Shown here in pieces: positions 30,126 to 38,099 of a stretch of 64,000 nucleotides of DNA. The stretch comes from Dyadobacter jejuensis (GTDB taxonomy: Bacteria > Bacteroidota > Bacteroidia > Cytophagales > Spirosomataceae). Below the pieces are notes generated by a model. The model worked only from the letters and a program-made list of their open reading frames with translations, had not been told where the DNA came from and ran no database searches. Each line of letters opens with the position of its first letter. Within the stretch, counting starts at the first letter, position 1. The position numbers and the translations under genes are program-made. The stretch lies in contig NZ_QGDT01000001.1 of NCBI RefSeq assembly GCF_003149085.1, positions 186,001-250,000 on the forward strand, written 5' to 3'.

Positions 30126-31435
30126 ACGGAAACATGACTTCTGATGGGAATCGGGGGGCGGTTTTAACCTAAAGTTCCCGAAACGTCGGCCCGGCTGAAT
30201 TTACCCAAAACCGTTGCTGTTGGTGGGAAGAATTTTACTTACGACTATGAGTCGTGCGCGACCCCGGGCGCGGAAACAAACATAAATATGCTGGGGATAC
30301 GATTACCGCCAAATATGCAGGTTTTTTTGAGTATGATGCTTCGAATATTCTGAAACGAATTGCTACTTCGGAAGGGCAATTGGTTCCATCTGGTGATATG
30401 CTTCGCTTTGATTATTTCTTGAAGGATCACCTAGGCAACGTGAGGGTGGTTTTTGATGAAAGTGGGAAAGTTTTACAACAAACGGATTATTATCCCTTTG
30501 GGCTAGAGATCAACAGAAATCAGCCCATTGTGAGGTTGAATGCTAGGAATGGGGTGAATCGTTATCTTTACAACGGTAAGGAATTGCAAGTGGGAACGGG
30601 GTATGTAGAGTATGGTGCAAGGATGTATATGCCGGAGATTGGGAGGTGGGGCGTGGTGGATCCTGTGACAGAGAAGATGCCTTCAAGCTCTTCTTATTCT
30701 TATGCTTTCAATAATCCATTGAGATTTATTGATGTTGGTGGACTAATACCTTATCCAATCACAATTCGATCATTTGCTCCTTTTAGCTCTTTTGGTTTTG
30801 GTTTCCACGGAGACAATAGAGGCTTTTCTACAAGTGCTAATGCAAGCGCAAGAGCTCATCAAAGGATTAATTTTGACACTGACAAAACATCAATTTCAGC
30901 GCAAGCTTGGAGTTCCCCTACCTATATGAGCTCAAACCCAAACGGTGCAAAAAGAGCTTTACCGTCAATTGAATTTACTAATGGCTTATCAATTAAGGAT
31001 GGGGGAGATTCAAGGACATTTGGTTTTGGTACACATTCTGCTGCTGCAAACCCAAAAACACCGCCTGGTACACCTGATATTGGTGTCTTCTCTAACTTTT
31101 CAATTACTGAGAATAAGAAGGCGGGGACACTATCACTTAGTGGTCAATTGACAGGTGATAACTTTCCAAGTACAGAGGCTTTTATTAATGATCCTAGCGG
31201 TCAAGGTCTATTTTTGGGCGTTGGACAAATAGGTGCGGATGTTGGAAGAAACACCGGTCCATTTACAGAGCTTCCAGGGCAAAATAGTGACAACCCGATT
31301 ACCAGCTTTAATTTGACAATTACGACTGACAAAAAAGGTAATTTTACAGGAGTTCAATCCGGTGGTAAAACTTATAGTATCGCAGATTGGAATAATCAAT
31401 TCTCAAATACTAAACCTAAAAAGGAAAACCAATGA
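30126..31435 (+). pseudogene. Rhs cassette B: degraded Rhs core with unrecognised toxin tip
   Basis: The block opens with a broken core piece (GNMTSDGNRGA, then stops), repeats about 290 bases of cassette A at high identity (LPKTVAVGGKNF to QQTDYYPFG), and continues in frame through RNGVNRYLYNGKELQVGTGY, RMYMPEIGRWGVVDP and NNPLRFIDVGG. From there 230 residues form the tip, with FGFGFHGDNRGFST near its start, a regular Gly/Ser/Thr-rich middle and TYSIADWNNQF at the end. I could not assign the tip. Copy 3 of the GC-rich insert breaks the core. The stop overlaps the next ATG (ATGA). Confidence 0.7.
30249..30267. repeat. GC-rich micro-insert, copy 3
   Basis: The third identical GAGTCGTGCGCGACCCCGG, again after TAT GA in FTYDYD, at the position equivalent to copy 2 in the duplicated core. 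Confidence 0.7.
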
Positions 31436-31899
31436 GAATTTACATAGTTTATATATTTACAGCGACTTTAAGTTCATGGGTAATTGCATTTTATCTAGGA
31501 ATTTCTGCTGGTTTTGCTAGTTACCTTCCTGTTTTGGCATTGTTGGGCACAATTATTCTATTTGTTTTTGCTGCTCCAATGCTTATGTATTATCGCCGAT
31601 CAGGCCTAATAATAGGCCTGATTGGCTCTCTATCAATATTGCCTTATAGCCTTATGCTTTTGAAAGGAATTCTTGAAGATGGAGTCCTAAATTGGGGGAT
31701 ATTACTTGCACTGCCCACTCTTTTAACAATAATTAGTATCTGTCTTACGGGAATGGCTTTACTTGGTAAAGCAACAATGGCCATTATTCCAAGTAATCCA
31801 ATAGCAAAGTTAGTATTAGCGGGTAGCCCTATTGGATTGTTTGTATTGTACATTCTCATTTATGGCAGATACTGGGATTGGGGAATGTTTAAAATATAA
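31432..31899 (+). CDS. Polytopic membrane protein, candidate immunity protein for cassette B
   Basis: The 155-residue protein has about five hydrophobic segments (for example VYIFTATLSSWVIAFYL, YLPVLALLGTIILFVFAAP, LVLAGSPIGLFVLYILIYG). Its ATG overlaps the stop of cassette B by four bases. A membrane immunity protein would suit a toxin that attacks the envelope or must cross the membrane, but no family was recognised. Confidence 0.55.
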   Translation: MRIYIVYIFTATLSSWVIAFYLGISAGFASYLPVLALLGTIILFVFAAPMLMYYRRSGLIIGLIGSLSILPYSLMLLKGILEDGVLNWGILLALPTLLTIISICLTGMALLGKATMAIIPSNPIAKLVLAGSPIGLFVLYILIYGRYWDWGMFKI

Positions 31900-31913
31900 A
31901 AGCTTTGTATAAC

Positions 31914-31943
31914 AGAACAGGCTCCAGAACCGGAGCCTGTTCT
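31914..31943 (-). terminator. Perfect hairpin at the end of the XRE relic
   Basis: AGAACAGGCTCC and GGAGCCTGTTCT form 12 bp around a 6-base loop, directly after the stop of the - strand relic. T-runs are poor on both sides. It could also end transcription of 31432-31899. Confidence 0.5.
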
Positions 31944-31944
31944 A

Positions 31945-32152
31945 TTATACAGCATATTGCTTTTTGGAATTAAAATCACGTATCAGCACATCGATGACCA
32001 TAAAAATCTGTTTACGGTCCGCATCGGGCCGGGCTGCGTTCGGCATTTTAGAAACCTCCTGAATCCGGTCCAAGGTTGGCTTGTCGAGTTCCAGATCAGA
32101 ACTATGAAAAGCCCGTAAAATTTCGCAAAATCTATTGATATTACTACCCCTT
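31945..32152 (-). pseudogene. C-terminal relic of an XRE-family regulator
   Basis: The - strand here encodes ELDKPTLDRIQEVSKMP, DRKQIFMVIDVLIRDFNSKK and then QYAV, stop. This is the typical tail of Bacteroidota XRE-type helix-turn-helix proteins. The DNA-binding part is missing because cassette C begins within the same stretch (about 32142), so the gene was truncated by the cassette or by its arrival. Confidence 0.55.
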
Positions 32153-32999
32153 TGGGCTAGAGATTGATAGAAATACGCCCGTTGTGGGGTTGAATGCCAG
32201 GAATGGGGTGAACCGATATCTTTACAACGGTAAGGAGTTGCAAGTGGGTACGGGGTATGTAGATTATGGAGCTAGGATGTATATGCTGGAGATTGGGAGG
32301 TGGGGCGTGGTGGATCCAATGGCCGAGAAATATTCTAATTTATCCCCTTATGCCTACGTAGCCAACAATCCTTTGAAATATATTGACCCCGATGGGAAAG
32401 ATATTATTTTAGTGGTTTCAAGAGATAAAAATGGAAATGCGGATCTAGCATTAAGGTATCAGAACAATAAATTTTACAATCAAGATGGGTCGGTATATAA
32501 GCAAAGTTCCATAACGGGTCTATCCAACCGAGTCCTAGGGGCATTAAATAACATAAGAAAATCGGACTCTTATTTGGAAAAAATAATTTCAACTTTGGAA
32601 TCAACCAAATCTGCTGATCATATTATTGAATTTACGCATAACGTGCAAGGATCAAAAGTAAAAGGTAACCCTAATGATGTTAATCCTAAAAGCTCATTAA
32701 TGCTCCTTGATTCAGATAACTTATTTAAACCGCTAAATAGTGGAGAAGACAAGAATTTGGAATCAACTATAGCTCATGAACTCTCTCACCAATATGACCG
32801 GGAAACTGGTAGGAAAAATAGAAATATCTCAATCGATGATAAAGGAACTGAAAGAGATCCTAACGAGATTCGGGCAGTTAACGTTGAAAACAGATATCGA
32901 GTTAATAATAATATGGAGCTTAGAACACATTATGGCGGGAAAATCGATAGAAGAAAATTAGAAGATCCAAAAAAAAGGAAACAAAATGAGAGTAACTAA
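32142..32999 (+). pseudogene. Rhs cassette C: orphan tip with M91-like zinc peptidase domain
   Basis: Rhs text begins abruptly at YYPFGLEIDRN (32142) with a TGA just before it and no start. It continues RNGVNRYLYNGKELQVGTGY, EIGRWGVVDPMAEKYSNLSP and NNPLKYIDPDGKD. The tip that follows has the zinc motif IAHELSHQYDRETG and a second conserved part NEIRAVNVENRYR with ELRTHYGG, the pattern of M91-type effector peptidases found at Rhs ends. An ATG at 32184 could express it alone. The stop overlaps the next gene by 14 bases. Confidence 0.72.
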
Positions 33000-33474
33000 T
33001 TTTATCATTGTACTTATGCTATTTGTAATCGGGTGTTCGAAAAAGGAAGACTGCGCTAAAAACAAACACTTAGATACATTATCATCTGAATATATAAAGC
33101 TTCAAAGTGTAGAGGGTAAAGAATTTTGCTTGCCTTATGATGGACTTACCACTGTTACACCTTTCGACTATATGCATTTGGAGGTTGGGCAATCTGAAAG
33201 AAAAAGAATCCTTTGCGGGATTGTTAAACTAAGCAATGCTGAGTTTAACAAAATAAGGGAAAATTCCGAAACTCCAATCTTCGAAATCAGTTATGAAATT
33301 AGCAAATTTGGGTTAGATAGCATAATGACTTCTGCAATGGATTCTAGTGGAATTCTGAAAGTTCAAGATTTAAAAGGTAAAGTTAGAGGAAATGTCATTG
33401 CTCATGCAGTCAGTAAGGGTTATTCCGTTCATTTCGATGATTACCGGGGAAATTATTATTGGACCAAAAATTAA
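32986..33474 (+). CDS. Lipoprotein, candidate immunity protein for cassette C
   Basis: The 162-residue protein has a lipoprotein signal (FIIVLMLFVIGCSKKED, lipobox VIGC). The mature part is not recognised (KFGLDSIMTSAMDSSG, VSKGYSVHFDDYRGNYYW). It overlaps the end of cassette C. A periplasmic or surface-facing lipoprotein would protect against a peptidase arriving from outside. This is inferred from position. Confidence 0.55.
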   Translation: MRVTNFIIVLMLFVIGCSKKEDCAKNKHLDTLSSEYIKLQSVEGKEFCLPYDGLTTVTPFDYMHLEVGQSERKRILCGIVKLSNAEFNKIRENSETPIFEISYEISKFGLDSIMTSAMDSSGILKVQDLKGKVRGNVIAHAVSKGYSVHFDDYRGNYYWTKN

Positions 33475-33558
33475 AAATGCAAAAAACGTCCCTCTTGCGT
33501 TATTTTTTGCCATTTGTGTAATAGGAAAACTTTCAATACTCTGAAAAATCCATTTAAA

Positions 33559-33940
33559 TTACTACCCCTTTGGGCTAGAGATCGATAGAAACAGCCCCGT
33601 TGTTGGGTTGAATGTGAGGAATGATCTTAACAGAAAACTTTATCTTGGCAAAGAATTACAAGTTGGTACAGGGTATTTAGACCTTTCCCGACGCTTCTAT
33701 GACCCGACCATTGGGCGGTTTATGCAGGTGGATCCGCTGTCCGAAAAGATGCCAGTTTGGTCTCCTTATAGTTACGGCTTTAATAACCCAATTATATTTG
33801 TTGATCCGCCGGGGATGGCACCCACATCACGTCTTAACACCCATACGTCCGCTTCGGCAGGGGGGGGGGGGCAATATATTCAATTGATTCATATCATGGC
33901 CAGTAAAACCAAAGTGGTGCAGAAGATTTATTCACAATAA
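33559..33940 (+). pseudogene. Rhs cassette D: truncated tip
   Basis: Rhs text starts again at YYPFGLEIDRNSPVVGLN (33559), runs through LYLGKELQVGTGYLDLSRRF, YDPTIGRFMQVDPLSEK and NNPIIFVDPPGMAP, and breaks up 15 residues later at a run of 12 G. No toxin domain or immunity gene is left. A transposase relic follows at once. Confidence 0.7.
33860..33871. repeat. Poly-G tract (12 G) inside cassette D
   Basis: Twelve consecutive G within the open frame of cassette D, just past the conserved DPPG border. Tracts of this length are prone to slippage. Confidence 0.85.
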
Positions 33941-34118
33941 TCCATTGCATGAGCGCTGGAATGGGGCCGATAAGCCAGAAAACTATGCATGGTCTTCGGC
34001 CGAATAGTATAAAACAGGAATTGATAAGTTTGGTTTTAAATACAATATAATGAAAGATTCTAAGGCATTTGTCGGTGGGCTGTGGAGAGACAGACCACCG
34101 ACAAGACGTATAAGCTAA
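33891..34118 (+). pseudogene. C-terminal relic of a REP-associated (IS200-like, Y1) transposase
   Basis: In the frame ending at 34116-34118 the DNA encodes RRFIHNNPLHERWNGADKPE and NYAWSSAE, then one TAG, then YKTGIDKFGF. This matches the usual end of Bacteroidota REP-associated tyrosine transposases (IHNNP, PEDY-SSA, DxFGF). The catalytic HUH and Tyr part is absent. A strong hairpin overlaps its end. Confidence 0.55.
34069..34104. repeat. REP-like hairpin at the end of the transposase relic
   Basis: TTGTCGGTGG pairs with CCACCGACAA (10 bp), a second inner stem CTGT/ACAG follows after one mismatch, and GGAGAG forms the loop. This two-step imperfect palindrome is the kind of unit mobilised by REP-associated transposases. 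It could also serve as a terminator. Confidence 0.5.
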
Positions 34119-34235
34119 GAGGGTTGGAATAAATGCCCTTACCCTTCAATAAAAATGTATTTTAGATGCGAAAAGTTTTATACATTTATTTTTATCTTCA
34201 TTATTTCTAACCCCGATTGATTAACCTATTGATTT

Positions 34236-35561
34236 ATGAACAAAAGAGACTTTCTCAAAAATGCAGCCGCTTTATCTTCCCTAGCCATGTTACCTGCCGA
34301 ATCATGGGCGCTGTCGGCCGACAAGCGTCTAAGGACCGCTCATGTGGGTTTGGGCTCCATGGGGAAAGCCGATTTGGAGTCTATTTCCTCACATAGCCAA
34401 GTGGATGTGGTGGCACTTTGCGATGTGGACTCCGCAATATTGGCCGATGTAAAATCTCGATTCCCCAAAGCGAAGACCTATAAAGATTACCGGGTGATGC
34501 TCAAAGAAATGAGCAAGGAAATAGATGCGGTGATAGTGTCCACTCCCGACCATACCCATGCGCCAGCCTCTATGATGGCGATGGAAATGAACAAGCCCGT
34601 TTATTGTCAAAAGCCCCTCACGCATTATGTAAAGGAGGCGAGAGCCATGGACAAAATAGCCAAAGACAAGAAGCTGGTAACCCAAATGGGTATTCAGGTA
34701 CATTCTTTTTATGACTACAAGCTGGCTACATTGCTCATCCAATCGGGTATTGTGGGGAAGGTGCACACCGTAAGGGCTTGGTCGCCCAAAAACTGGGGAT
34801 ATAATGGACCCATTCCTGAAACCGCCGATGCTGTTCCTAGTAATTTGGATTGGAATTTGTGGCTAGGGACTTCTGCCGAAAGACCCTACAAAGATGGATT
34901 CTACCATCCGGGCAACTGGCGGAAGCTCATAGACTACGGCTGTGCTACTTTGGGCGATATGGGGGTGCATATATTTGATACGCCCTATAATGCCTTGCAG
35001 CTGGATGTGCCAAGGACCATCACGACCAATTGTAGGAAGCCTAACGGATTTGGGTACCCTGAAAAGAATATGGTGACGTATGAATTTCCAGGAACAAAAT
35101 ATACCACCGACACCCTCAAATGGGTCTGGTACGACGGTGTGGGGGCCGATCAGCAAAGGGAAGATTTGATGCTTCCCGATGGTGCGGACCTTCACGACCA
35201 AGGGGCTATGTTTATAGGAGAAAAAGGGAGACTGTATTTACCACATTTCCAGGTAATGCCCAAGTTGATCGTCGATGGTAGTTATAAAGATATCGATATC
35301 ACCCCATTCAAACTTAGTGAGCCAGTACGCGAGTATAGTTCAGAAGTGCACAAGCATTATCATGAGTTTGTGGATGCCTGTCTAGGAAAGGCTACTTGTA
35401 GCGCACCATTTTCTTACGCCTCGCGACTCACCGAAACCATATTACTCGGCGTCATTGCAGGTCGCTTCCCCAACAAAACATTGCACTGGGATGCCAAAAA
35501 GGCCCAGTTTGCCGAAGAAGAGGCCAACCAATATCTGGGTGGAATGTATAGGAAGTTCTAG
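34236..35561 (+). CDS. Gfo/Idh/MocA family oxidoreductase, exported
   Basis: The 441-residue protein opens MNKRDFLKNAAALSSLAMLP, a Tat-like signal with KR instead of the twin Arg. A Rossmann domain follows (TAHVGLGSMGKADLE, VALCDVD), then the family motif VYCQKPLTHYVKEAR, which matches E-K-P with Gln in place of Glu, and the substrate half with DYGCATLGDMGVHIFDT. Such proteins are NAD(P)-linked sugar or inositol dehydrogenases or glycoside-processing enzymes. The substrate is unknown. It is a single gene bounded by the Rhs array and a hairpin. Confidence 0.85.
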   Translation: MNKRDFLKNAAALSSLAMLPAESWALSADKRLRTAHVGLGSMGKADLESISSHSQVDVVALCDVDSAILADVKSRFPKAKTYKDYRVMLKEMSKEIDAVIVSTPDHTHAPASMMAMEMNKPVYCQKPLTHYVKEARAMDKIAKDKKLVTQMGIQVHSFYDYKLATLLIQSGIVGKVHTVRAWSPKNWGYNGPIPETADAVPSNLDWNLWLGTSAERPYKDGFYHPGNWRKLIDYGCATLGDMGVHIFDTPYNALQLDVPRTITTNCRKPNGFGYPEKNMVTYEFPGTKYTTDTLKWVWYDGVGADQQREDLMLPDGADLHDQGAMFIGEKGRLYLPHFQVMPKLIVDGSYKDIDITPFKLSEPVREYSSEVHKHYHEFVDACLGKATCSAPFSYASRLTETILLGVIAGRFPNKTLHWDAKKAQFAEEEANQYLGGMYRKF

Positions 35562-35576
35562 TCCGACTCTTCGTAT

Positions 35577-35606
35577 TCCCCCACCAGGACAGGTCATGGT
35601 GGGGGG
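35577..35606 (+). terminator. Hairpin after the Gfo/Idh/MocA gene
   Basis: CCCCACCA pairs with TGGTGGGG across a 10-base loop 16 bases after the stop, extended by wobble pairs. The T-run after it is poor. Confidence 0.45.
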
Positions 35607-35818
35607 ATACGTTTATTGGCGTGCGCACCATCCTGTCGCATTTAGGGGAGATGACGACTATACTTGGATTATGGGGCTATCGCCCCTTTTTGGGTTTGGC
35701 TATCAAAACGATAATATCGATAAACTTCTGTCTTAAGAAAACCTGTAAATACTAGGAAGAGCAGATATCATCTGGTATTGCACCAGAGTATGGTTTGGAA
35801 TAATGGAGTTTTATAAAT

Positions 35819-37564
35819 TTACCGAATTAGCTGAAGCCCGCCTTTGTAATACAAAATGGCTCCGTTTTTCATTTCGGCTTCCACCTTATAAGTATATATT
35901 CCGGGAGGGCTCATTAAGCCATCGTATAGGCCCGTCCATCCCTGGTTAGGATCGGATGGTGCAAAAGAATGGTTATAGAAGATTACTTGGCCCCATCGAT
36001 TATAAATGGTCAAATGGGTGATTTTCTTGATACAGTCTCCTGCTAATACATAAAATACGTCATTTAACTGATCGTTATTGGGTGAAAATGCATCTGGTAT
36101 AGAAACACCACAAGGTATAACGGTCAAAGTTATTTTGGCTGTTCTGGCACATACTTCCTCAGGGTCGGATACGATGACCGAAAAAACCTCTGACATCATG
36201 GGCTTGGCCCAAGGCCGATCACAATCCCAGCAAGAGAGGCTCATGCTTTCATTCCATCGGTATAGGTAATTGTCATTTGGCGGATCGGCCAATATTTCTA
36301 TTTGGGTACTGTCGCCTTGGGTGATCGATAGGCGTGGGGTCCAGGTCAGATCTAACTTTAAAACGGTAAGGTGCGTGGTTACAAGGCTATCACAGCGATT
36401 GGGCCGGGGGATGGTATTGATGAAAGTGCCTGTTTGATAGTAGGTGGAGTCCCCAACCCACAGGGTATCACCTTCACAAATAGCTATATGCTGGGTATAC
36501 TTTGGGACCGGGTTGACGGTCAAAACTAAGGTTACCGTACTGTCACAGATGCTTGATTTTAAAACATTTCTAACGAAAGTCCCTGAGGTGCGATAAACGG
36601 TATCCCCTACTGTAACTTCCTCTCCATCACAAATTGTTTTTAGAAGTGTAGATTCGGCTTTTTTATATGCGATGGTATAGTCCAATTGAAATTCGCAGGA
36701 CTCATTTAAACTACCTAGCGGCAGCAGTTTGACGGAATAAAGATCGCCAGCTGAGGCCTTTACGGAGCTGGTTTGAGCGGTACTGCCATTACTCCAAGTA
36801 TATTTTGCAAAACCTGCAGGAGCCACAAGGGTTACATTTCCGGCTTCGTCGGGACATAAAGAGGCCTGTTTAATTTCAGATTTTAAGCATTCTGCATCAA
36901 AATAGGCATAGCCAAAATGTCGCTGCCTAGTGCAGCCATGAGCGGTAACTTCCATGGTGATTTGCTCTCCGATGTAATTCCTTAAATCGATGGCTCCATA
37001 CGTCCAATTTCTATATTGTATGTCGCCAGACGCCATAAAACCATCAACGGTATCGTTTCCTTGTAACTGCACATCATAATTACTACAGGCGAGTTCCTGT
37101 CCCTGGCTATTATAAATCACAATGTTGAACCCAGGTTTCTGATAAGGCTCATGCCCCGCATTCCCATTTCCGTTAGCGCCAGAATTCTGTAGTACAACCG
37201 CAAATTTATACTGTAGGAGGGTATTGTCGGCTGTAACCGTAAAATTGGTTTTGAGCCTAGAATAATGTCCTCCTTCGGTAATGTTTCCAATTCTGATGGA
37301 ATGGGTGCTTCCCGGCGCCACCATGGGAATGGAGGGTATTTTGGGGTCATTTCCGTCGGTCAAATTGGTAATATAATGATCATTGGAACCACTTTGCTCG
37401 GCACTATAAACAGTTTTTTGATTGGCATCGGTCACGGTACCATAGGTAAGTGTCCAGCCGCTCGTTGTGCCCAGCTCAAAACCAATGTTTTCACATCCAA
37501 CCTGCCCATGAGAATGGTGCAGTACCCCTAAAGAGAAAAGTAAAACCAGTAAAGTTTTTTGCAT
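35819..37564 (-). CDS. Secreted protein with gliding-motility-type (T9SS type B) C-terminal domain
   Basis: The 581-residue exported protein has a signal peptide (KTLLVLLFSLGVLHHSHG). An N-terminal jelly-roll-like region follows (RIGNITEGGHYSRLKTNF, RNWTYGAIDLRNYIGEQI), then two short tandem repeats (TICDGEEVTVGDTVYRTSGT and AICEGDTLWVGDSTYYQTGT). The gliding-motility C-terminal domain closes it (IPDAFSPNNDQLNDVFYV, ITHLTIYNRWGQVIF). The tail sends it through type IX secretion to the cell surface or medium. The repeats resemble those of adhesin-like cargo. The exact role is unknown. Confidence 0.85.
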   Translation of the reverse strand: MQKTLLVLLFSLGVLHHSHGQVGCENIGFELGTTSGWTLTYGTVTDANQKTVYSAEQSGSNDHYITNLTDGNDPKIPSIPMVAPGSTHSIRIGNITEGGHYSRLKTNFTVTADNTLLQYKFAVVLQNSGANGNGNAGHEPYQKPGFNIVIYNSQGQELACSNYDVQLQGNDTVDGFMASGDIQYRNWTYGAIDLRNYIGEQITMEVTAHGCTRQRHFGYAYFDAECLKSEIKQASLCPDEAGNVTLVAPAGFAKYTWSNGSTAQTSSVKASAGDLYSVKLLPLGSLNESCEFQLDYTIAYKKAESTLLKTICDGEEVTVGDTVYRTSGTFVRNVLKSSICDSTVTLVLTVNPVPKYTQHIAICEGDTLWVGDSTYYQTGTFINTIPRPNRCDSLVTTHLTVLKLDLTWTPRLSITQGDSTQIEILADPPNDNYLYRWNESMSLSCWDCDRPWAKPMMSEVFSVIVSDPEEVCARTAKITLTVIPCGVSIPDAFSPNNDQLNDVFYVLAGDCIKKITHLTIYNRWGQVIFYNHSFAPSDPNQGWTGLYDGLMSPPGIYTYKVEAEMKNGAILYYKGGLQLIR

Positions 37565-38099
37565 GTATAAGTTGCTAACAATAAAAGGAATAGGGTCATA
37601 TTACAATCAAAAGTTACGTTAAAAAAAACTATACTGTTGCATTGAAAAAATTAAATATCTTCCATTCTCCATCTTATTTTATAAGCTTTCCATAAATTAG
37701 TATCTACTGGAAAGAGTTGGGGTGTTAAGGAAAAAATTGGATTGGCGTTGCTGGGAGGGGAATATTGATATTTTTGCAAATAAATCTATATGCTTTGTCT
37801 GTATAAAGACTAGTAGTGTGAAAAACTGGAGAGGCCCCCTTAGTGATTTTGATTATGAATATAAAACCGGAGACAATTTAAATGGATCGTAGCACTACCT
37901 TAAAAAAAATTGGAGTATTTAGGGTTAAAAATACGGTCAAAATTTTTGAACTTTAGCCGAAGGGGCCCTACTTTTAGTTCGATTCTAGAAGTATTATAAT
38001 TTCGATCTGGTATCGCATCGGTTTTAAGCTAATATTCACAGCGAGCGGAATTAACTGATAAGGCAGGGTACAATCAGTCCAATTAATTTTTTAAATACT
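37565..38099. other. 535-base gap without a recognised gene
   Basis: AT-rich sequence with no convincing open frame. The only structure noticed is an imperfect inverted pair, AGGCCCCCTT near 37832 and AAGGGGCCCT near 37964. Promoters for the two flanking divergent genes should lie here, but no clear TAnnTTTG element was found. Confidence 0.6.

Noticed and set aside
28538..30430. Open frames on the - strand inside cassettes A and B that encode similar peptides
   Set aside because: They are antisense shadows of the duplicated Rhs core; the + strand carries clear YD-repeat text.
28136..34118. Rhs repeats as a CRISPR array or satellite
   Set aside because: Repeat units are long, protein-coding and unevenly spaced; there are no short regular spacers.
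35455..35736. 93-codon frame over the end of the Gfo/Idh/MocA gene and the hairpin after it
   Set aside because: It is mostly a shadow of the oxidoreductase gene and has no family features.
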